Position numbers and translations under genes: made by a program. The notes under the pieces were generated by a model. It saw only the letters and a program-made list of their open reading frames with translations, made no database searches and was not told where the DNA came from. From contig JAEVLN010000018.1 in the NCBI GenBank assembly GCA_018350325.1, positions 252,185 through 316,184 of the forward strand: DNA of 64,000 bases, read 5' to 3'. Position 1 is the first letter of the stretch. The number at the start of each line of letters is the position of its first letter. Shown piece by piece: positions 11,976-22,506 of the stretch. The stretch is from Globodera rostochiensis. Lineage: Eukaryota > Nematoda > Chromadorea > Rhabditida > Heteroderidae.

Positions 11976-12143
11976 ATAAAATGTGGGACTGTGACTGAAT
12001 ATTCCCATAAATTTATCTTGAAAGAATTCGAGTCTTAAAATATGCATTTAAAGCAAGACTTTCCCTATAGACCCACCAAATTCTTTATTTCATTCATCTT
12101 TGGATTTTTAAGGCCTATTTTTAAAGAATTATTACTAATAAAA

Positions 12144-12937
12144 ATGTCAAATGTACGCAAAAAACTTGAACAGCTCCAGAAAGCGAATAAACGACAGCGA
12201 ATTTCAACAGCGGCAGAGGACAGCATACTGAACGAACGAGTTCCAACAGAACAAACGGCGCAACCTGCAGCAGATGACCAGCAGTCAACGAGGAGGGAGG
12301 CGATGAGGAGAATCGGCAACCTGTCCAATTCCAGCGGGGTAAAACTATCAGAGGAGAACTTTGCCTCTGGTACCAAGGTCCGTCAATGAATTTTACAAAA
12401 ATGATTTTTTTTTGATGCAGGTTATCGTTACGTGCGTCAACGAATGAAATGGTTTAGATGCGAGCAGAAGACAATTTGCCAGGCTACGGCTAAATTGGAA
12501 GATGAGGAACTTCTGACGGGATATTTGGGGCCAAAGGAGCACAATCACGGCGCGGCACCGTTAACAACGGAATGGAGGCGGCACATGGACAATTTGCGGT
12601 AATAGATTTTTGATGGATGAATGGATGGATAATTTAAAATTCAGCGTGAGCTGAATCACCACCCATCATTGAGCGATTTCTTGGCGTCCGTCCGCAGCCA
12701 GGTGGACAAGCAGGTGGACATTGGACGCGCAGAGCGTCTACAGAAAAGTACAACGCGAAAGCCGAAATATGTGATAAAAGAGCTGAATGTAGTCCGAATC
12801 CTGGATGGATCGACACAGACGATGGGCTAATGGACGCTATTGACCTGCTAGGTCTCGTGATGCAGGGATACGTGGAGGGTCTTCACATTCGTGGAGATGA
12901 AGAAAGTGGAAATGATACGTCAGAAGAGGAAAATTAA
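12144..12937 (+). CDS. FLYWCH-finger protein of the MULE, left-arm copy
   Basis: Exon 1 (from ATG 12144) encodes a basic and Gln-rich N-terminus (MSNVRKKLEQLQKANKRQR). A GT donor within GCCTCTG|GTACC joins it to an exon starting at about 12421, giving FASGYRYVRQRMKWFRCEQK followed by TICQATA and GPKEHNHG. That is the Y-x-W-x-C ... C ... H-x-H order of a FLYWCH zinc finger, a DNA-binding module often carried by MULEs. Downstream, RELNHHPSLSDFLASVRSQV continues the family pattern. Its junction after DNLR lacks a GT donor in the right phase, and the last part (WIDTDDGLMDAIDLLG... to TAA 12937) is in another frame. The gene is therefore either spliced in a way I cannot resolve or slightly broken. 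The DDE domain is absent. Confidence 0.65.
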
Positions 12938-13059
12938 TGCGATCTCTATTTTTGTTTTGTACCACTTACCCATTACCGGTTTCATTGTTTTTATATTGTT
13001 ATTTTGCTGAATTCATAAATTTGTTATTTTAAAAAAAGCCTAATTGGCTAAGTTGCATG

Positions 13060-13310
13060 AAACGTCCTTTCCCCCGCCTTAGCGTGCGAAACGTCTGTTT
13101 TTTCACTAGTGTTCCAATGTGCGAAATGTCCAGTGTGCGAAACGTCTTTTTTCCCCCCAGTGTGCGAAATGTCCGTTTTTTCACTAGTGTGCGAAATGTC
13201 CAATGTGCGAAATGTCCAGTGTGCGAAACGTCTTTTTTCCCCCCAGTGTGCGAAATGTCCGTTTTTTCACTAGTGTGCCAAATGTCCAATGTGCCAAATG
13301 TCCGGACACC
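13060..13310. repeat. Inner word array of the left arm
   Basis: Reverse-oriented words (GTGCGAAATGTCC, GTGCGAAACGTC, GTGCCAAATGTCC) alternate with CCCCCCAGT and TTTTTTCACTAGT linkers. The GTGCCAAA form appears only in the last two units beside the spacer. The mirror array is 13748-13998. Confidence 0.75.
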
Positions 13311-13747
13311 TCCTGCAACGTTTGATAGTTTTTTTTGTTATATATTGTTCCTTTGAAAAAATTTTCTGAATAAAAATTACTCGGTTGTTGATTACGCAAA
13401 AAAAAAGTGGGGCCCAAACGTACCCGGGGTCCAAACGACCCTCTCTTCCACCCACCCCTGGCTAGCATCACACAAAGGTTTGAAGAAAGAGTACATTTTA
13501 TTACGAAGTGCTTAAATTCTTTCTAAATAAAACAGATTTTATTTTACTATACGATGTTTTTATAGGCAGGATGACATTTCATATACGCGACATTTCATAT
13601 ACTAAGCAAAAAAACGACATTTCATATACTAACCCAAATAAAGACATTTCATATAACACTTCATACGCGACATTTCATATACTAAGCAAAAAAACGACAT
13701 TTCATATACTAACCCAAAAAACTATACTTCATATACGCGCTCCGGAC
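13311..13747. repeat. Spacer of the palindrome with a diverged word array
   Basis: 13570-13735 is an array GACATTTCATATACTAAGC-AAAAAAACGACATTTC..., with the linkers CTAAGCAAAAAAAC and CTAACCCAAAAAA. It has the same word-linker layout as the arms but different words. The rest is AT-rich. A sequence running into 13470 (CACCCCTGGCTAGC) may be another element boundary. Confidence 0.65.
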
Positions 13748-14120
13748 GGTGTCCGGACATTTGGCACATTGGACATTTGGCACACTAGTGAAAAAACGGA
13801 CATTTCGCACACTGGGGGGAAAAAAGACGTTTCGCACACTGGACATTTCGCACATTGGACATTTCGCACACTAGTGAAAAAACGGACATTTCGCACACTG
13901 GGGGGAAAAAAGACGTTTCGCACACTGGACATTTCGCACATTGGAACACTAGTGAAAAAACAGACGTTTCGCACGCTAAGGCGGGGGAAAGGACGTTTCA
14001 TGCAACTTAGCCAATTAGGCTTTTTTTAAAATAACAAATTTATGAATTCAGCAAAATAACAATATAAAAACAATGAAACCGGTAATGGGTAAGTGGTACA
14101 AAACAAAAATAGAGATCGCA

Positions 14121-14914
14121 TTAATTTTCCTCTTCTGACGTATCATTTCCACTTTCTTCATCTCCACGAATGTGAAGACCCTCCACGTATCCCTGCATCA
14201 CGAGACCTAGCAGGTCAATAGCGTCCATTAGCCCATCGTCTGTGTCGATCCATCCAGGATTCGGACTACATTCAGCTCTTTTATCACATATTTCGGCTTT
14301 CGCGTTGTACTTTTCTGTAGACGCTCTGCGCGTCCAATGTCCACCTGCTTGTCCACCTGGCTGCGGACGGACGCCAAGAAATCGCTCAATGATGGGTGGT
14401 GATTCAGCTCACGCTGAATTTTAAATTATCCATCCATTCATCCATCAAAAATCTATTACCGCAAATTGTCCATGTGCCGCCTCCATTCCGTTGTTAACGG
14501 TGCCGCGCCGTGATTGTGCTCCTTTGGCCCCAAATATCCCGTCAGAAGTTCCTCATCTTCCAATTTAGCCGTAGCCTGGCAAATTGTCTTCTGCTCGCAT
14601 CTAAACCATTTCATTCGTTGACGCACGTAACGATAACCTGCATCAAAAAAAAATCATTTTTGTAAAATTCATTGACGGACCTTGGTACCAGAGGCAAAGT
14701 TCTCCTCTGATAGTTTTACCCCGCTGGAATTGGACAGGTTGCCGATTCTCCTCATCGCCTCCCTCCTCGTTGACTGCTGGTCATCTGCTGCAGGTTGCGC
14801 CGTTTGTTCTGTTGGAACTCGTTCGTTCAGTATGCTGTCCTCTGCCGCTGTTGAAATTCGCTGTCGTTTATTCGCTTTCTGGAGCTGTTCAAGTTTTTTG
14901 CGTACATTTGACAT
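14121..14914 (-). CDS. FLYWCH-finger protein of the MULE, right-arm copy
   Basis: This is the exact mirror of 12144-12937: the same start, the same FLYWCH finger (WFRCEQK, TICQATA, HNHG) and the same frame problems at the last two junctions. The two genes are transcribed towards each other, into the spacer. Because the arms show no substitution that I noticed, the copy arose very recently or is kept identical by gene conversion. A transcript reading through the spacer would be fully self-complementary and could feed small-RNA pathways; that is inference. Confidence 0.65.
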
Positions 14915-15313
14915 TTTTATTAGTAATAATTCTTTAAAAATAGGCCTTAAAAATCCAAAGATGAATGAAATAAAGAATTTGGTGGGTCTATAGGGAAAGT
15001 CTTGCTTTAAATGCATATTTTAAGACTCGAATTCTTTCAAGATAAATTTATGGGAATATTCAGTCACAGTCCCACATTTTATTGTGTGCGAAATTTGTGT
15101 GTGAAACGTCTTTTTTCCCCCCAGTGTGCGAAATGTCCGTTTTTTCACTAGTGTGCGAAATGACCGTGTGCCAAATGTCCAGTGTGCCAAATGTCCTTTT
15201 TCCCCCCAGTGTGCCAAATGTCCGTTTTTTCACTAGTGTGCCAAATGTCCAATGTGCCAAATGTCAGTGTGCCAAATGTCCAATGTGCCAAATGTCCGAT
15301 AGCCATCATTTTG

Positions 15314-16279
15314 TATCATTTAATAGCCCAAATAACATCTGTCTGACATCATTTTGTGCTATCTAATAGTGCTTCTTGTCTAAAAACCGGAAACAGCCAG
15401 CAGCTGCAATTAACAATTAAACAAAAGGATTCTGAAGGTTGAATTAGTGGTGAAACTCTTCGACTGATTTTATTTGTTCTAAGTTCAAGCCCCATCCGCT
15501 GTAATCATTTTATTTATATTTTAATATCCCTCCTTTTTAGTATTATTACAATTTTTTACAAAAATTTTAGCTATAAAAAGTAAAATTCTAAGTGTTTACA
15601 TAAATTTAGTGCATTTTAAAACGTTCAATCACCTAAATTTGACAATTTTTCTTAGCATAAGTCGGTAAATATTCAATTTTTTTCTCTCGGCGTCGCCTAT
15701 CGGCACCGCCGAACCCCCACACCGCCCAAAAAATATTTTATAAATCTAAAGCGCAAAAAACACAGAAAAAATTTCTCTGATCGGTCGCGCTTTGTTAGAT
15801 TTTAATCATGAAAGTGTTAAAAAGAGATTTAAAAATTTTATTCATTGACAAAATCTGATAAAAATCACTTGTTAAGTTCAATATACATCAATTTTGATTT
15901 AATTTTAGAAGGACGCCACATCACGATCGGAAAAAAATAGTTTTAAAAAATCGATTGTTCAAAATCTGGAAAACTTTATTGATTTTTAAATAATGCGGTT
16001 AACCGCGGATAACCGCGGGCGGTTAACGGTTATGAGATTTTGAGGACGGGCGGTTACGGGCGGTTAACGGTTATGAGATTTTTAAGACGGGCGGTTACGG
16101 ACGGTTAACGTTTCAGGAAATTCATAACCGTGTCCATGCCTGATTAAAAGCTTCAATTCATATTATGTATAGCTGTCTGAATTCGATTTTTTGAATGTGA
16201 TCATATCATTATTTTTAATTAAAATAATAATTTACTTTACCCTTTAAACGATGTTATCGGGGGGGGGGGGGGGATTGGG
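15314..16279. other. Non-genic; hairpin and a GGTTAACGG array
   Basis: A GC hairpin lies at 15688-15711. At 15990-16140 words such as GCGGTTAACGGTTATGAGAT repeat and end in GTGTCCATGCCTG, a possible hAT-like terminus without its partner. A long poly-G run sits at 16259-16273. No gene is visible. Confidence 0.45.
15688..15711. repeat. GC hairpin, TATC loop
   Basis: The arms match the family, with one extra change in the left arm (CGGCGTCGCC). Pair 7:18 is C:A on this strand, that is T:G on the other. Confidence 0.65.
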
Positions 16280-16788
16280 CGGAGCACCACAATTCGGCGC
16301 GCACCTTTCGGCGCGCACGATTCGGCGCGCACGTTTTGGCGCGCACGATTCGGCGCGCACGATTCGGCGCGCACCTTTCGGCGCGCACGATTCGGCGCGC
16401 ACGTTTCGGCGCGCACGATTCGGCGCGCACGTTTCGGCGCGCACGATTCGGCGCCGACAAGAACCAAACATACTTGGTATCATACGAAAGCTCTTAGTAT
16501 GCTGAACCTTCGATCAAGCTAAAGCTAACCGATTTGTCTTTTCAAAAAAAAAGTTATAGCTTAAAATCTTTGAAAATTTCCATTTTTCGTGCCAACTTTT
16601 AGTTATGGCGCCATAACTTTTTTTATTTAAGTCAAATCGCTAAGCTTTTGCCTTTGTAAGCTTCTACTCGTTGCATGCTTTCGAATGATACCAATTTGGT
16701 TTAGTTGACTTTGAACTAAGTTATAACGAAAAACTTGTCGGCGCCGAAACGTGCGCGCCGAATCGTGCGCGCCGAATCGACGTGTACC
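16280..16788. mobile_element. MULE-like element, 509 bp, GGCGCGCAC words
   Basis: A perfect 9-bp repeat gggattggg flanks the element (16271-16279 and 16789-16797). The left end CGGAGCACCACAATTC leads into at least ten 14-bp units GGCGCGCACGATTC/GGCGCGCACGTTTC (16298-16460). The right end has the reverse array (16737-16780) and ends near GTGTACC. The 280-bp core (TTGGTATCAT, AAAGCTCT, AGCTAAAGCTAACCGATT) is shared with 54577-55111. There is no coding capacity. Confidence 0.8.
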
Positions 16789-16797
16789 GGGATTGGG

Positions 16798-17599
16798 GGA
16801 AACTGGCGCCAGCGTCATTGTGGGGGATTGGGGGGTAACTGTCGCCAGCGGCATTTAAGGTTCCATAACTCTTCTTAAACTAATTAAATTTGGTATTCAA
16901 TCGAAAGCTCTATATATATGTTTAGAAAACATTTTTGAAAGGGATTATTCACTTCGTCAATTTGAATACAAATTGGCACGCTGACGCAAATTTAGGCCAT
17001 TTTCGGGGTTTTCTCCGACCCTGTCCCCGACACTTCCAACCTCGCAAACCCCGACCCCCGAACCCTAACCCCGATTCGGATTTCAATTGAATTTTACGCT
17101 TTCTTCGGCTTTAGTCACATGTACGCTTTCTTCGGCTTTAGTCACATGCACCCCCCCCCCCTCCCCCCCGTTAAAGGAACATTTTAAATAAATTTTCAAA
17201 TTATTTTTTAATTAATATGATCGCCAAAAAGTATTTTGAACTAATTCCTGAATTTTTGATTCAATTTTCTTAATAAGAATTGCCGATTTTTAAAATTTTT
17301 TCGGCGGTGCTTTAAAAATTTGCAGTATTTTTAAACTTTGATTGCAAATCTCTTAACAAATTAGTCAAAAATTCAAAATTTTATTAGAATTTATCGCAAA
17401 TCTACTAAATTTTTTTCCAAAATTTGATTTCCGTACTTAGCAGATCTAATGTTAGCTTTTATTCAGTAACACATTAAATTTTGGAAATTATTCAATAACA
17501 AATGACAGCAAATTGCTGAGTACACATCTTATCTTTTAATATTGGACCGATTTAGCAATGAAATTTTTAAATTTCCACTTAAGGCCAAATTTTTAGACG
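16798..17599. other. Non-genic; CCCCGA-word stretch
   Basis: 17010-17090 repeats CCCCGACCC/CCCCGATT-type words and 17100-17140 duplicates CTTTCTTCGGCTTTAGTCAC, followed by a poly-C run. The rest is AT-rich. 17300-17315 has a decayed GC hairpin. No gene before 17600. Confidence 0.45.
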
Positions 17600-18607
17600 A
17601 TGAACTGCAGCAGCGCAATTCCAAAAGCCGAGGATGGCGGCGTGAACCTTCAGAGCGTGACAATGATTACCTTTCTGCTTCTTTCCGAGCTGTTTCTTCT
17701 GCTTTGTGCATATCCGGTGTTCAAGTTGGCTCGCGAACGCATCGCTTTATACATTTTTGCCAGCAAAGTGAGTAACCCCCGAGGGGATTTTGTACTTATC
17801 TACTTGCATTTTTCATAAGATAATCCCCGGGCTTCTCAACACTCTCTCCGGCATTATGGACCAGTCGTTGGTGGCCTACCACCTCCCCAGCAATTTGCGC
17901 AACTTCGTCCTTCGTGCCTTAGTCACAAATTGTGGCGTGTTCAGCTTGCTCAGCATCCGCTTGCACATCATTGCGTTGGCTGTCGGGCCCACGCTTTGTT
18001 CTTCCCTTTTCATTATTCACAAAAAATGACAAAAAGGTGAGAAAGTAATTAGGTAATTAGTTGCCTAATGGCATTGTCCCGAGAAAGAAACGCGCCCTAA
18101 TTATGAAGTGTGAATTTTTAAAACAATTTTTTAATACAAATCAAATTGCAATTAAGAATTATATATTTTAATTATTAATATTTATTTTTATTTAAGAATT
18201 ATTTTTGCGCAATGTGTGCTTATGCATTTGTTAGCAATCGTTTTGACTCCCTTTTACGCATGTAACTTTTTAAATGTATTCATAATTTGTTTTTCTAAGA
18301 CTTTATCAGCTACACTTGGACGTATGTCATTGTTTCGTCCTCACTTTACGCGGCAATTGCACTACGATCGGCATGGCTTGAGTGTAAAATGAAAACGTTA
18401 AAATTCCATGAAAACCAATTAATGCTTAAAGGATATAATCGAAGGTGGAATAATGCCCACGGCGACTCATCGTCGGACAAAGACAGTATGCGCATCACTT
18501 GCGCATGCTTCGCAATTCAAATGGTGGCCGTGTGTTATGTCTCGTACATTGCCGCCGCCAACACCAAATGGTTCAGCGACTTTTTTCAAATTCATTCAAA
18601 AATCTAG
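17600..18607 (+). CDS. Three-exon membrane protein, unknown family
   Basis: Exons 17600-17767, 17820-18036 and 18300-18607 have GT-AG borders and agreeing phases, with TAG at 18605-18607. Hydrophobic stretches lie at MITFLLLSELFLLLCAYPVF (exon 1), SIRLHIIALAVGPTLCSSLF (exon 2), and TWTYVIVSSSLYAAIAL and MVAVCYVSYIAAA (exon 3). This suggests about four transmembrane segments with a basic loop (LKGYNRRWNN). I do not recognise the family. An in-frame TGA at 18027-18029 lies three codons before the consensus donor (CAAAAAG|GTGAGA). The protein therefore stops there, or an earlier weak donor (CTTT|GTTCTT) is used, or the gene carries a lesion. The start is the first ATG that gives a hydrophobic N-terminal segment. 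Confidence 0.5.
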
Positions 18608-18730
18608 AGGCTCAAAACTTTTTTTGTATCCGTATCCGTCCGTCCTCAAAATCTCATAATTCCGTTATCCGTCCGTATCCGTGACCTTCAAAATCCCATA
18701 TCCGGATATCCGTCCGCGGATATCCGCATT
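18608..18730. repeat. GGATATCC-word array fragment
   Basis: Repeated CCGTATCCGTCCG and GGATATCCGTCCGCGGATA words begin right after the stop of the membrane-protein gene. They match the family of the hAT-like MITE at 8915-9136. No terminal repeat is seen, so this is a fragment and it may serve as the gene's 3' UTR. Confidence 0.5.
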
Positions 18731-18959
18731 ATTTCAAAATCACTAGAGTTTTCTCAAAAGTTCGAAAAAATGATTTTTTTTAAAGCGAATTTTTTCCGAT
18801 CGCGTTATTGTCTGATTAAAATAAATCGAAATTGATATGATTGAGCTTAACAAGAAAATTTTAAAGAAAAAGATTGAACTTTTGATTGTTTGTTAATGAA
18901 TTTTTTGAAAAAAGATTTTCGGTTTTTTTAGAATTTTTAACAATTTTTTTGAAAATTCT

Positions 18960-19110
18960 GCTTTACTGCTGGGGGGGGGGGGGTGGGCAGCGTTTTCCCG
19001 GTTCCATTTTTGCTGACGGTTCCGCGGTTCCGGTTCCAAAGCGGTTCCGGATTTTCGCGGTTCCGGGAACCGGTTCCAACGGTTCCGGTTCCAAATTTCA
19101 AAAATTTGTA
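18960..19110. repeat. GGTTCCGGTTCC array
   Basis: After a poly-G run, GGTTCCGGTTCCAAAGCG-type words repeat, including GGGAACCGGTTCC palindromes. The look is that of the other subterminal arrays. CAGCGTTTTCCCGG at 18990 may be the element end, but no partner was found. Confidence 0.45.
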
Positions 19111-19210
19111 AATGAGGCCAAAAATATTTTTAAAAACGAGAAAATGCAAAAAAACAAAATTTTTAGGCGTAATATTTAATGGCAAAACAACATTCCTCCT
19201 CCTAATGGCA

Positions 19211-19866
19211 CCCGGACAATTGGACAGTGGACAATCCGACAGTGAATGAAAATTAAAAAACTAAAATCGAGGTGAAAAGGTGGAAAACCTTTACTATTTG
19301 AATTGCGCGAGTTAAAAAAAAACCCTTAAATTTATGTTTCTTTGTTATGTTTTAAATATTTTATTGAATTAAAATTAAAAAAAGCAAATATTTTGATATC
19401 TAAAATTCCGTCGAACAAACAGCCTCGAGGGCTGGCACCAAATCTTAAACAGTCCTTTACGAGTTCCATCCACCACTCACTATCAGTCATTTTGTCAGAA
19501 CAATGGAGGCGCGGACATGCACTAGAATTTGTTGTCCAGAATTTTAAAACAATTTACAGTAAGGTATCCATGGGAAAGGAACGGAGCCAAAAGTGTGAAC
19601 GTGGAGAAAGATGCAGTCATTAGTGCCATTTACCGCGGCCGCGCCAATCGACCATTTTTGGCTTATTTAAGGGCGATTGCTTGCCGACTGCCAGAACCAA
19701 TTTGACGGAATTTTACATATCAAAATATAATTAAGGTGTTTTTAACACGCGCAATTCAAATAGAAAAGGTTTTCCACCTTCTCACCTCGATTTTAGTTTT
19801 TTAAATTTCCATTCACTGTCGGATTGTCCACTGTCCAATTGTCCCTGTCGGATTGTCCACTGTACA
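19211..19866. mobile_element. MITE with ~115-bp terminal inverted repeats
   Basis: 19211-19325 (GGACAATTGGACAGTGGACA, then ATCGAGGTGAAAAGGTGGAA) is matched in reverse by 19733-19866. The outer part repeats GGACAATCCGACAG/GGACAATTGGACAGT words. The right side has one extra word. The 400-bp core contains a minus-strand ORF that begins MTDSEWWMELVKDCLRFG but has no recognisable domain. No certain target duplication was seen. Confidence 0.6.
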
Positions 19867-20925
19867 ATTACTATACACAAATCAATTATAAATAAAATTA
19901 CTTAAACATTTTATGTGTGCTGTGACGGGGATCAAATGGACGAAAGCAAATGGCAGACTGTAAGCACCACCTAAATGAATATTTATGAACTGATCAGCCA
20001 GCAGACAAGCCAAAAGCTACCGCGATCGTTGTTCGGTCGACTGAAGTACATTTTTAAAATGACGTGTTTATCACTAATGGTGGGAGGTCGATGAAAGCAA
20101 AATGGCGCTGCATTTTTTGTTAAAAAGTGAAAGGATTTCATTCCAACGACACCAAATTTTTGGTGCTAAATACACGCATGTTCGAGAGTCTCGGTCTCGG
20201 GTCATGACTCGCAAATGTTTTCAGTTGTCTTCAGAGTCACGGGCTGCTTGTCTCGGTTTTGGTTCCCGGCAAATTCTGAGTCTCGAACTCTCTACTGAAT
20301 GAATGAATACATGCCGACCCTTTGTGCTTGAAAAAACGAAGCCCCCCCCCTGCCTTTTGCATAAAATTGGAGACAGACAATTTGAATGTAAATTAGCCGC
20401 TCCAACGTTTTTTTTTAATTTGATCCGGGATGCCAATTACGAATTAAAGCAATCAATTAGCAATCCGCTATTCATCCACGCCTGTTTCCAAAACATCAAA
20501 GTTTTAGTCGAATTGTACGTTTACGATTGCCCATACCAAGGGATGGGAATCGCGCCGAAAAAAAGCGAACGACGATTTCAAATCTTTTAATGCGATCGGC
20601 CATCTGCCCAAAAAAGGCGATAATTGCGATCAAGATCGCGATCCGCGCAATAAGTGCGCCGCGTACATTAGCGCGCCGCGCAGAAAAGCGCGCTGCGTAC
20701 TTTAGCGCGCCGCGCACATTAGTGATGACAACTTATTTCAATCTTAAAATAATTTATAATATCGAATAGGATGTTGACAAATTTTTTGAATGAGCTTTTT
20801 CTTTTGAGGAGCAAACTTACAATTTTTAAATATTTAACTCCGTTTTCTTTTTGTATTTTTTTATTTTCAAATTAAGGGCCAAAAAAAGACGCGTTTTTGT
20901 CCACAATGGCTCAGTGATTCGTTGG
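19867..20925. other. Non-genic; two palindromic word arrays
   Basis: 20178-20298 repeats GAGTCTCGG/TCTCGAAC words between TTCGAGAGTCTCGG and CTGAGTCTCGAACTCTC. 20543-20725 starts CAAGGGATGGGAATCGCG and repeats GCGCGCCGCGC words. Both look like hAT-like MITEs without a confirmed target duplication. No gene is visible. Confidence 0.4.
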
Positions 20926-21120
20926 CAGGGCTGTGTCGAAATTTCGATTTTCGATTTTCGAATTTCGATTTTCGACGTTTTTTTCCTTTCGATTTTCGAT
21001 TTCGACAAAAATGGGCTGTTTTTCGAAAATAATTTCGAAAGTCGGAGGTCCAGGGATGGGCAGTGGTCTTGCCAACTTTTTGACAAACTTTCAATCTTTT
21101 TTACATGCGTCCAACAGGTA

Positions 21121-21185
21121 AATTTATAGCTCAGTGGTTTGTCTTTACGATTTTGTCTTTTGGGTTCGAACCCGCTACAGTGCGA
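21121..21185 (+). repeat. tRNA-like SINE head inside a hAT-like element
   Basis: TAGCTCAGTGG (21127-21137) and GGGTTCGAACCC (21162-21173) match pol III A and B boxes. The arms between them do not fold as a tRNA. Confidence 0.55.
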
Positions 21186-21405
21186 TCACTTTTTTAACCT
21201 TTCTTCGGCCTTCACATTCTATCCCCCATTAACGGAACATTTTTAATGATTTTCAATTATTTTTAAATTAAAATACTTACAAAAAAAGACCGCCGTACAT
21301 TCTCCACTCTTATGTAAAAATGTTTTCCCCGAAATTACGAAGAAAAAAGCTCAATTTTTGCGAAAATTTTGGTGAAATTGCTTAACAAAACCCCCAAATT
21401 TCTCC

Positions 21406-21429
21406 CAGCGGCGCCTATCGGCACCGACG
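21406..21429. repeat. GC hairpin, TATC loop (decayed)
   Basis: The arms are CCAGCGGCGCC and GGCACCGACGG, with two outer mismatches. Same orientation as the next copy, 110 bp downstream. Confidence 0.55.
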
Positions 21430-21519
21430 GGCCGCCACTGAAAGCATAAAGTCGACCAATTCATTGTGGTTTTTGGATCATTTTTCTTAACAAATTGAGT
21501 CAAAAAATCAAAATTTTCT

Positions 21520-21543
21520 CGGCGGCGCCTATCGGCACCGCCG
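21520..21543. repeat. GC hairpin, TATC loop
   Basis: Full-length family copy preceded by AACAAATTGAGTCAAAAAAT and AAATTTTCT. Pair 7:18 is C:A on this strand (T:G on the other). Confidence 0.7.
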
Positions 21544-22261
21544 ACACCCCACCCTCATAAAAGCTTAAAATGGGCATATGAAGGCCTCTGAAATAAAAAA
21601 TGCATCCTTCAAAAATTTAAAAATGAACAAGTGAATATTTCAAAAAATATTTATTAAATAAATTATTTAAAAAAAATTTTTTCTAATCACATAAAAAAAA
21701 TTTTCGATTTTGTTTCGATTTTCGAATTTCGATTTTCGACGTTTTTTTCCTTTCGATTTTCGATTTCGAACTTTTCAGTTTCGATTTTCGATTTCGACTT
21801 TTTTTTTACTTTCGACACAGCCCTGTTCGTTGGGCAGAATCGAATGTTGTGTCGGGAAATATGGAATGCGCAGCATTAAAACAGTCAAATAACAGCTTAC
21901 ACTGTTCAGAACTTATCGAAACCTAAACTTGCGTTGTTAGTGAAATAAAGAACCGATTTGTAGCGAACTTTATGGGCCTATTTAGCCCTCAAGATTGCAG
22001 AAATTTTCCATGTTCAAAGTTTGGAAACGATTTCGGCATATTTGAAATTTTTTACTATAGTTCCATATATAAACTGATCTTGTTTTGTAAGTGCAAAGGG
22101 ATCCAACATTTTGATCGGTGCCTTATTAGAAATTTAAGAGGAAACACGGCACTTAATCTATCAACATTGGTTGCGCCTCACTGGATGTACAAAAATTATA
22201 ATTTATACCGGAATTGCCCGGTTAACAAAAAGCGCATATAATGAGTTGTGAAACCTTTTAA

Positions 22262-22285
22262 CGGCGGCGCCTATCGGCACCGCCG
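22262..22285. repeat. GC hairpin, TATC loop
   Basis: Full-length family copy; pair 7:18 is C:A on the plus strand. Confidence 0.65.
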
Positions 22286-22483
22286 AACTCCCCAAAAATG
22301 TGCCATATTCTGTTGATTGATTTTCTGGTTCTTTTGGCATCAGAAGATTTCTGTAGCTAATTTTTGTTAGAGAACTTGAAAAGAATTATGAGCCGACCCC
22401 TTCTTATTCTTAAAAAGCTTGAAAAATTTTAAATTTTGGTTGAAAATCTCTTAACAAATTGAGTCAAAAATTCAAAATTTTCT

Positions 22484-22506
22484 CGGCGGCGCCTATCGGC
22501 CCGCCG
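22484..22506. repeat. GC hairpin with 1-nt deletion
   Basis: The right arm reads GGCCCGCCG, missing the A of pair 7:18, so the arm is bulged. Confidence 0.6.

Larger units (their letters stand above)
11754..15304. mobile_element. Palindromic MULE-like element, 3551 bp, two FLYWCH genes
   Basis: The left arm 11754-13310 and right arm 13748-15304 (1557 bp each) are reverse complements with no difference that I noticed (position x pairs with 27058-x). They are separated by a 437-bp spacer. The whole is flanked by the perfect 9-bp direct repeat atcattttg (11745-11753 and 15305-15313), the target duplication size of Mutator-like elements. Each arm starts with GGCTATCGGACATTTGGCAC and an array of ACATTTGGCACAC/ACATTTCGCACAC words, and ends next to the spacer with a second array. 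Each arm carries a complete FLYWCH-finger gene, so the element is a giant foldback. No DDE transposase core is present, so mobilisation would need one in trans. Confidence 0.85.
20926..21825. mobile_element. hAT-like element, 900 bp, TTTCGA words
   Basis: The ends CAGGGCTGTGTCGAAA and TTTCGACACAGCCCTG are perfect inverted repeats. They are flanked by the perfect 8-bp duplication ttcgttgg (20918-20925 and 21826-21833). Both ends carry arrays of TTTCGATTTTCGAATTTCGA words (20937-21015 and 21700-21805). The core includes a tRNA-like segment (21121-21185) and two GC hairpins (near 21406 and 21520). No transposase ORF. Confidence 0.9.

Noticed and set aside
11746..12038. Several overlapping ORFs with repeats such as TFGTLVKKRTFGTL
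   Set aside because: They read the terminal word array in several frames and on both strands. The unit has no stops by chance, and no other coding sign is present.
16237..16505. Arg/Ala-rich ORFs (ARRIVRAETCAPNRARR) at 16237-16505, 5467-5749 and 54437-55281
   Set aside because: They are open in most frames because the GC array words lack stop codons. They belong to element ends.
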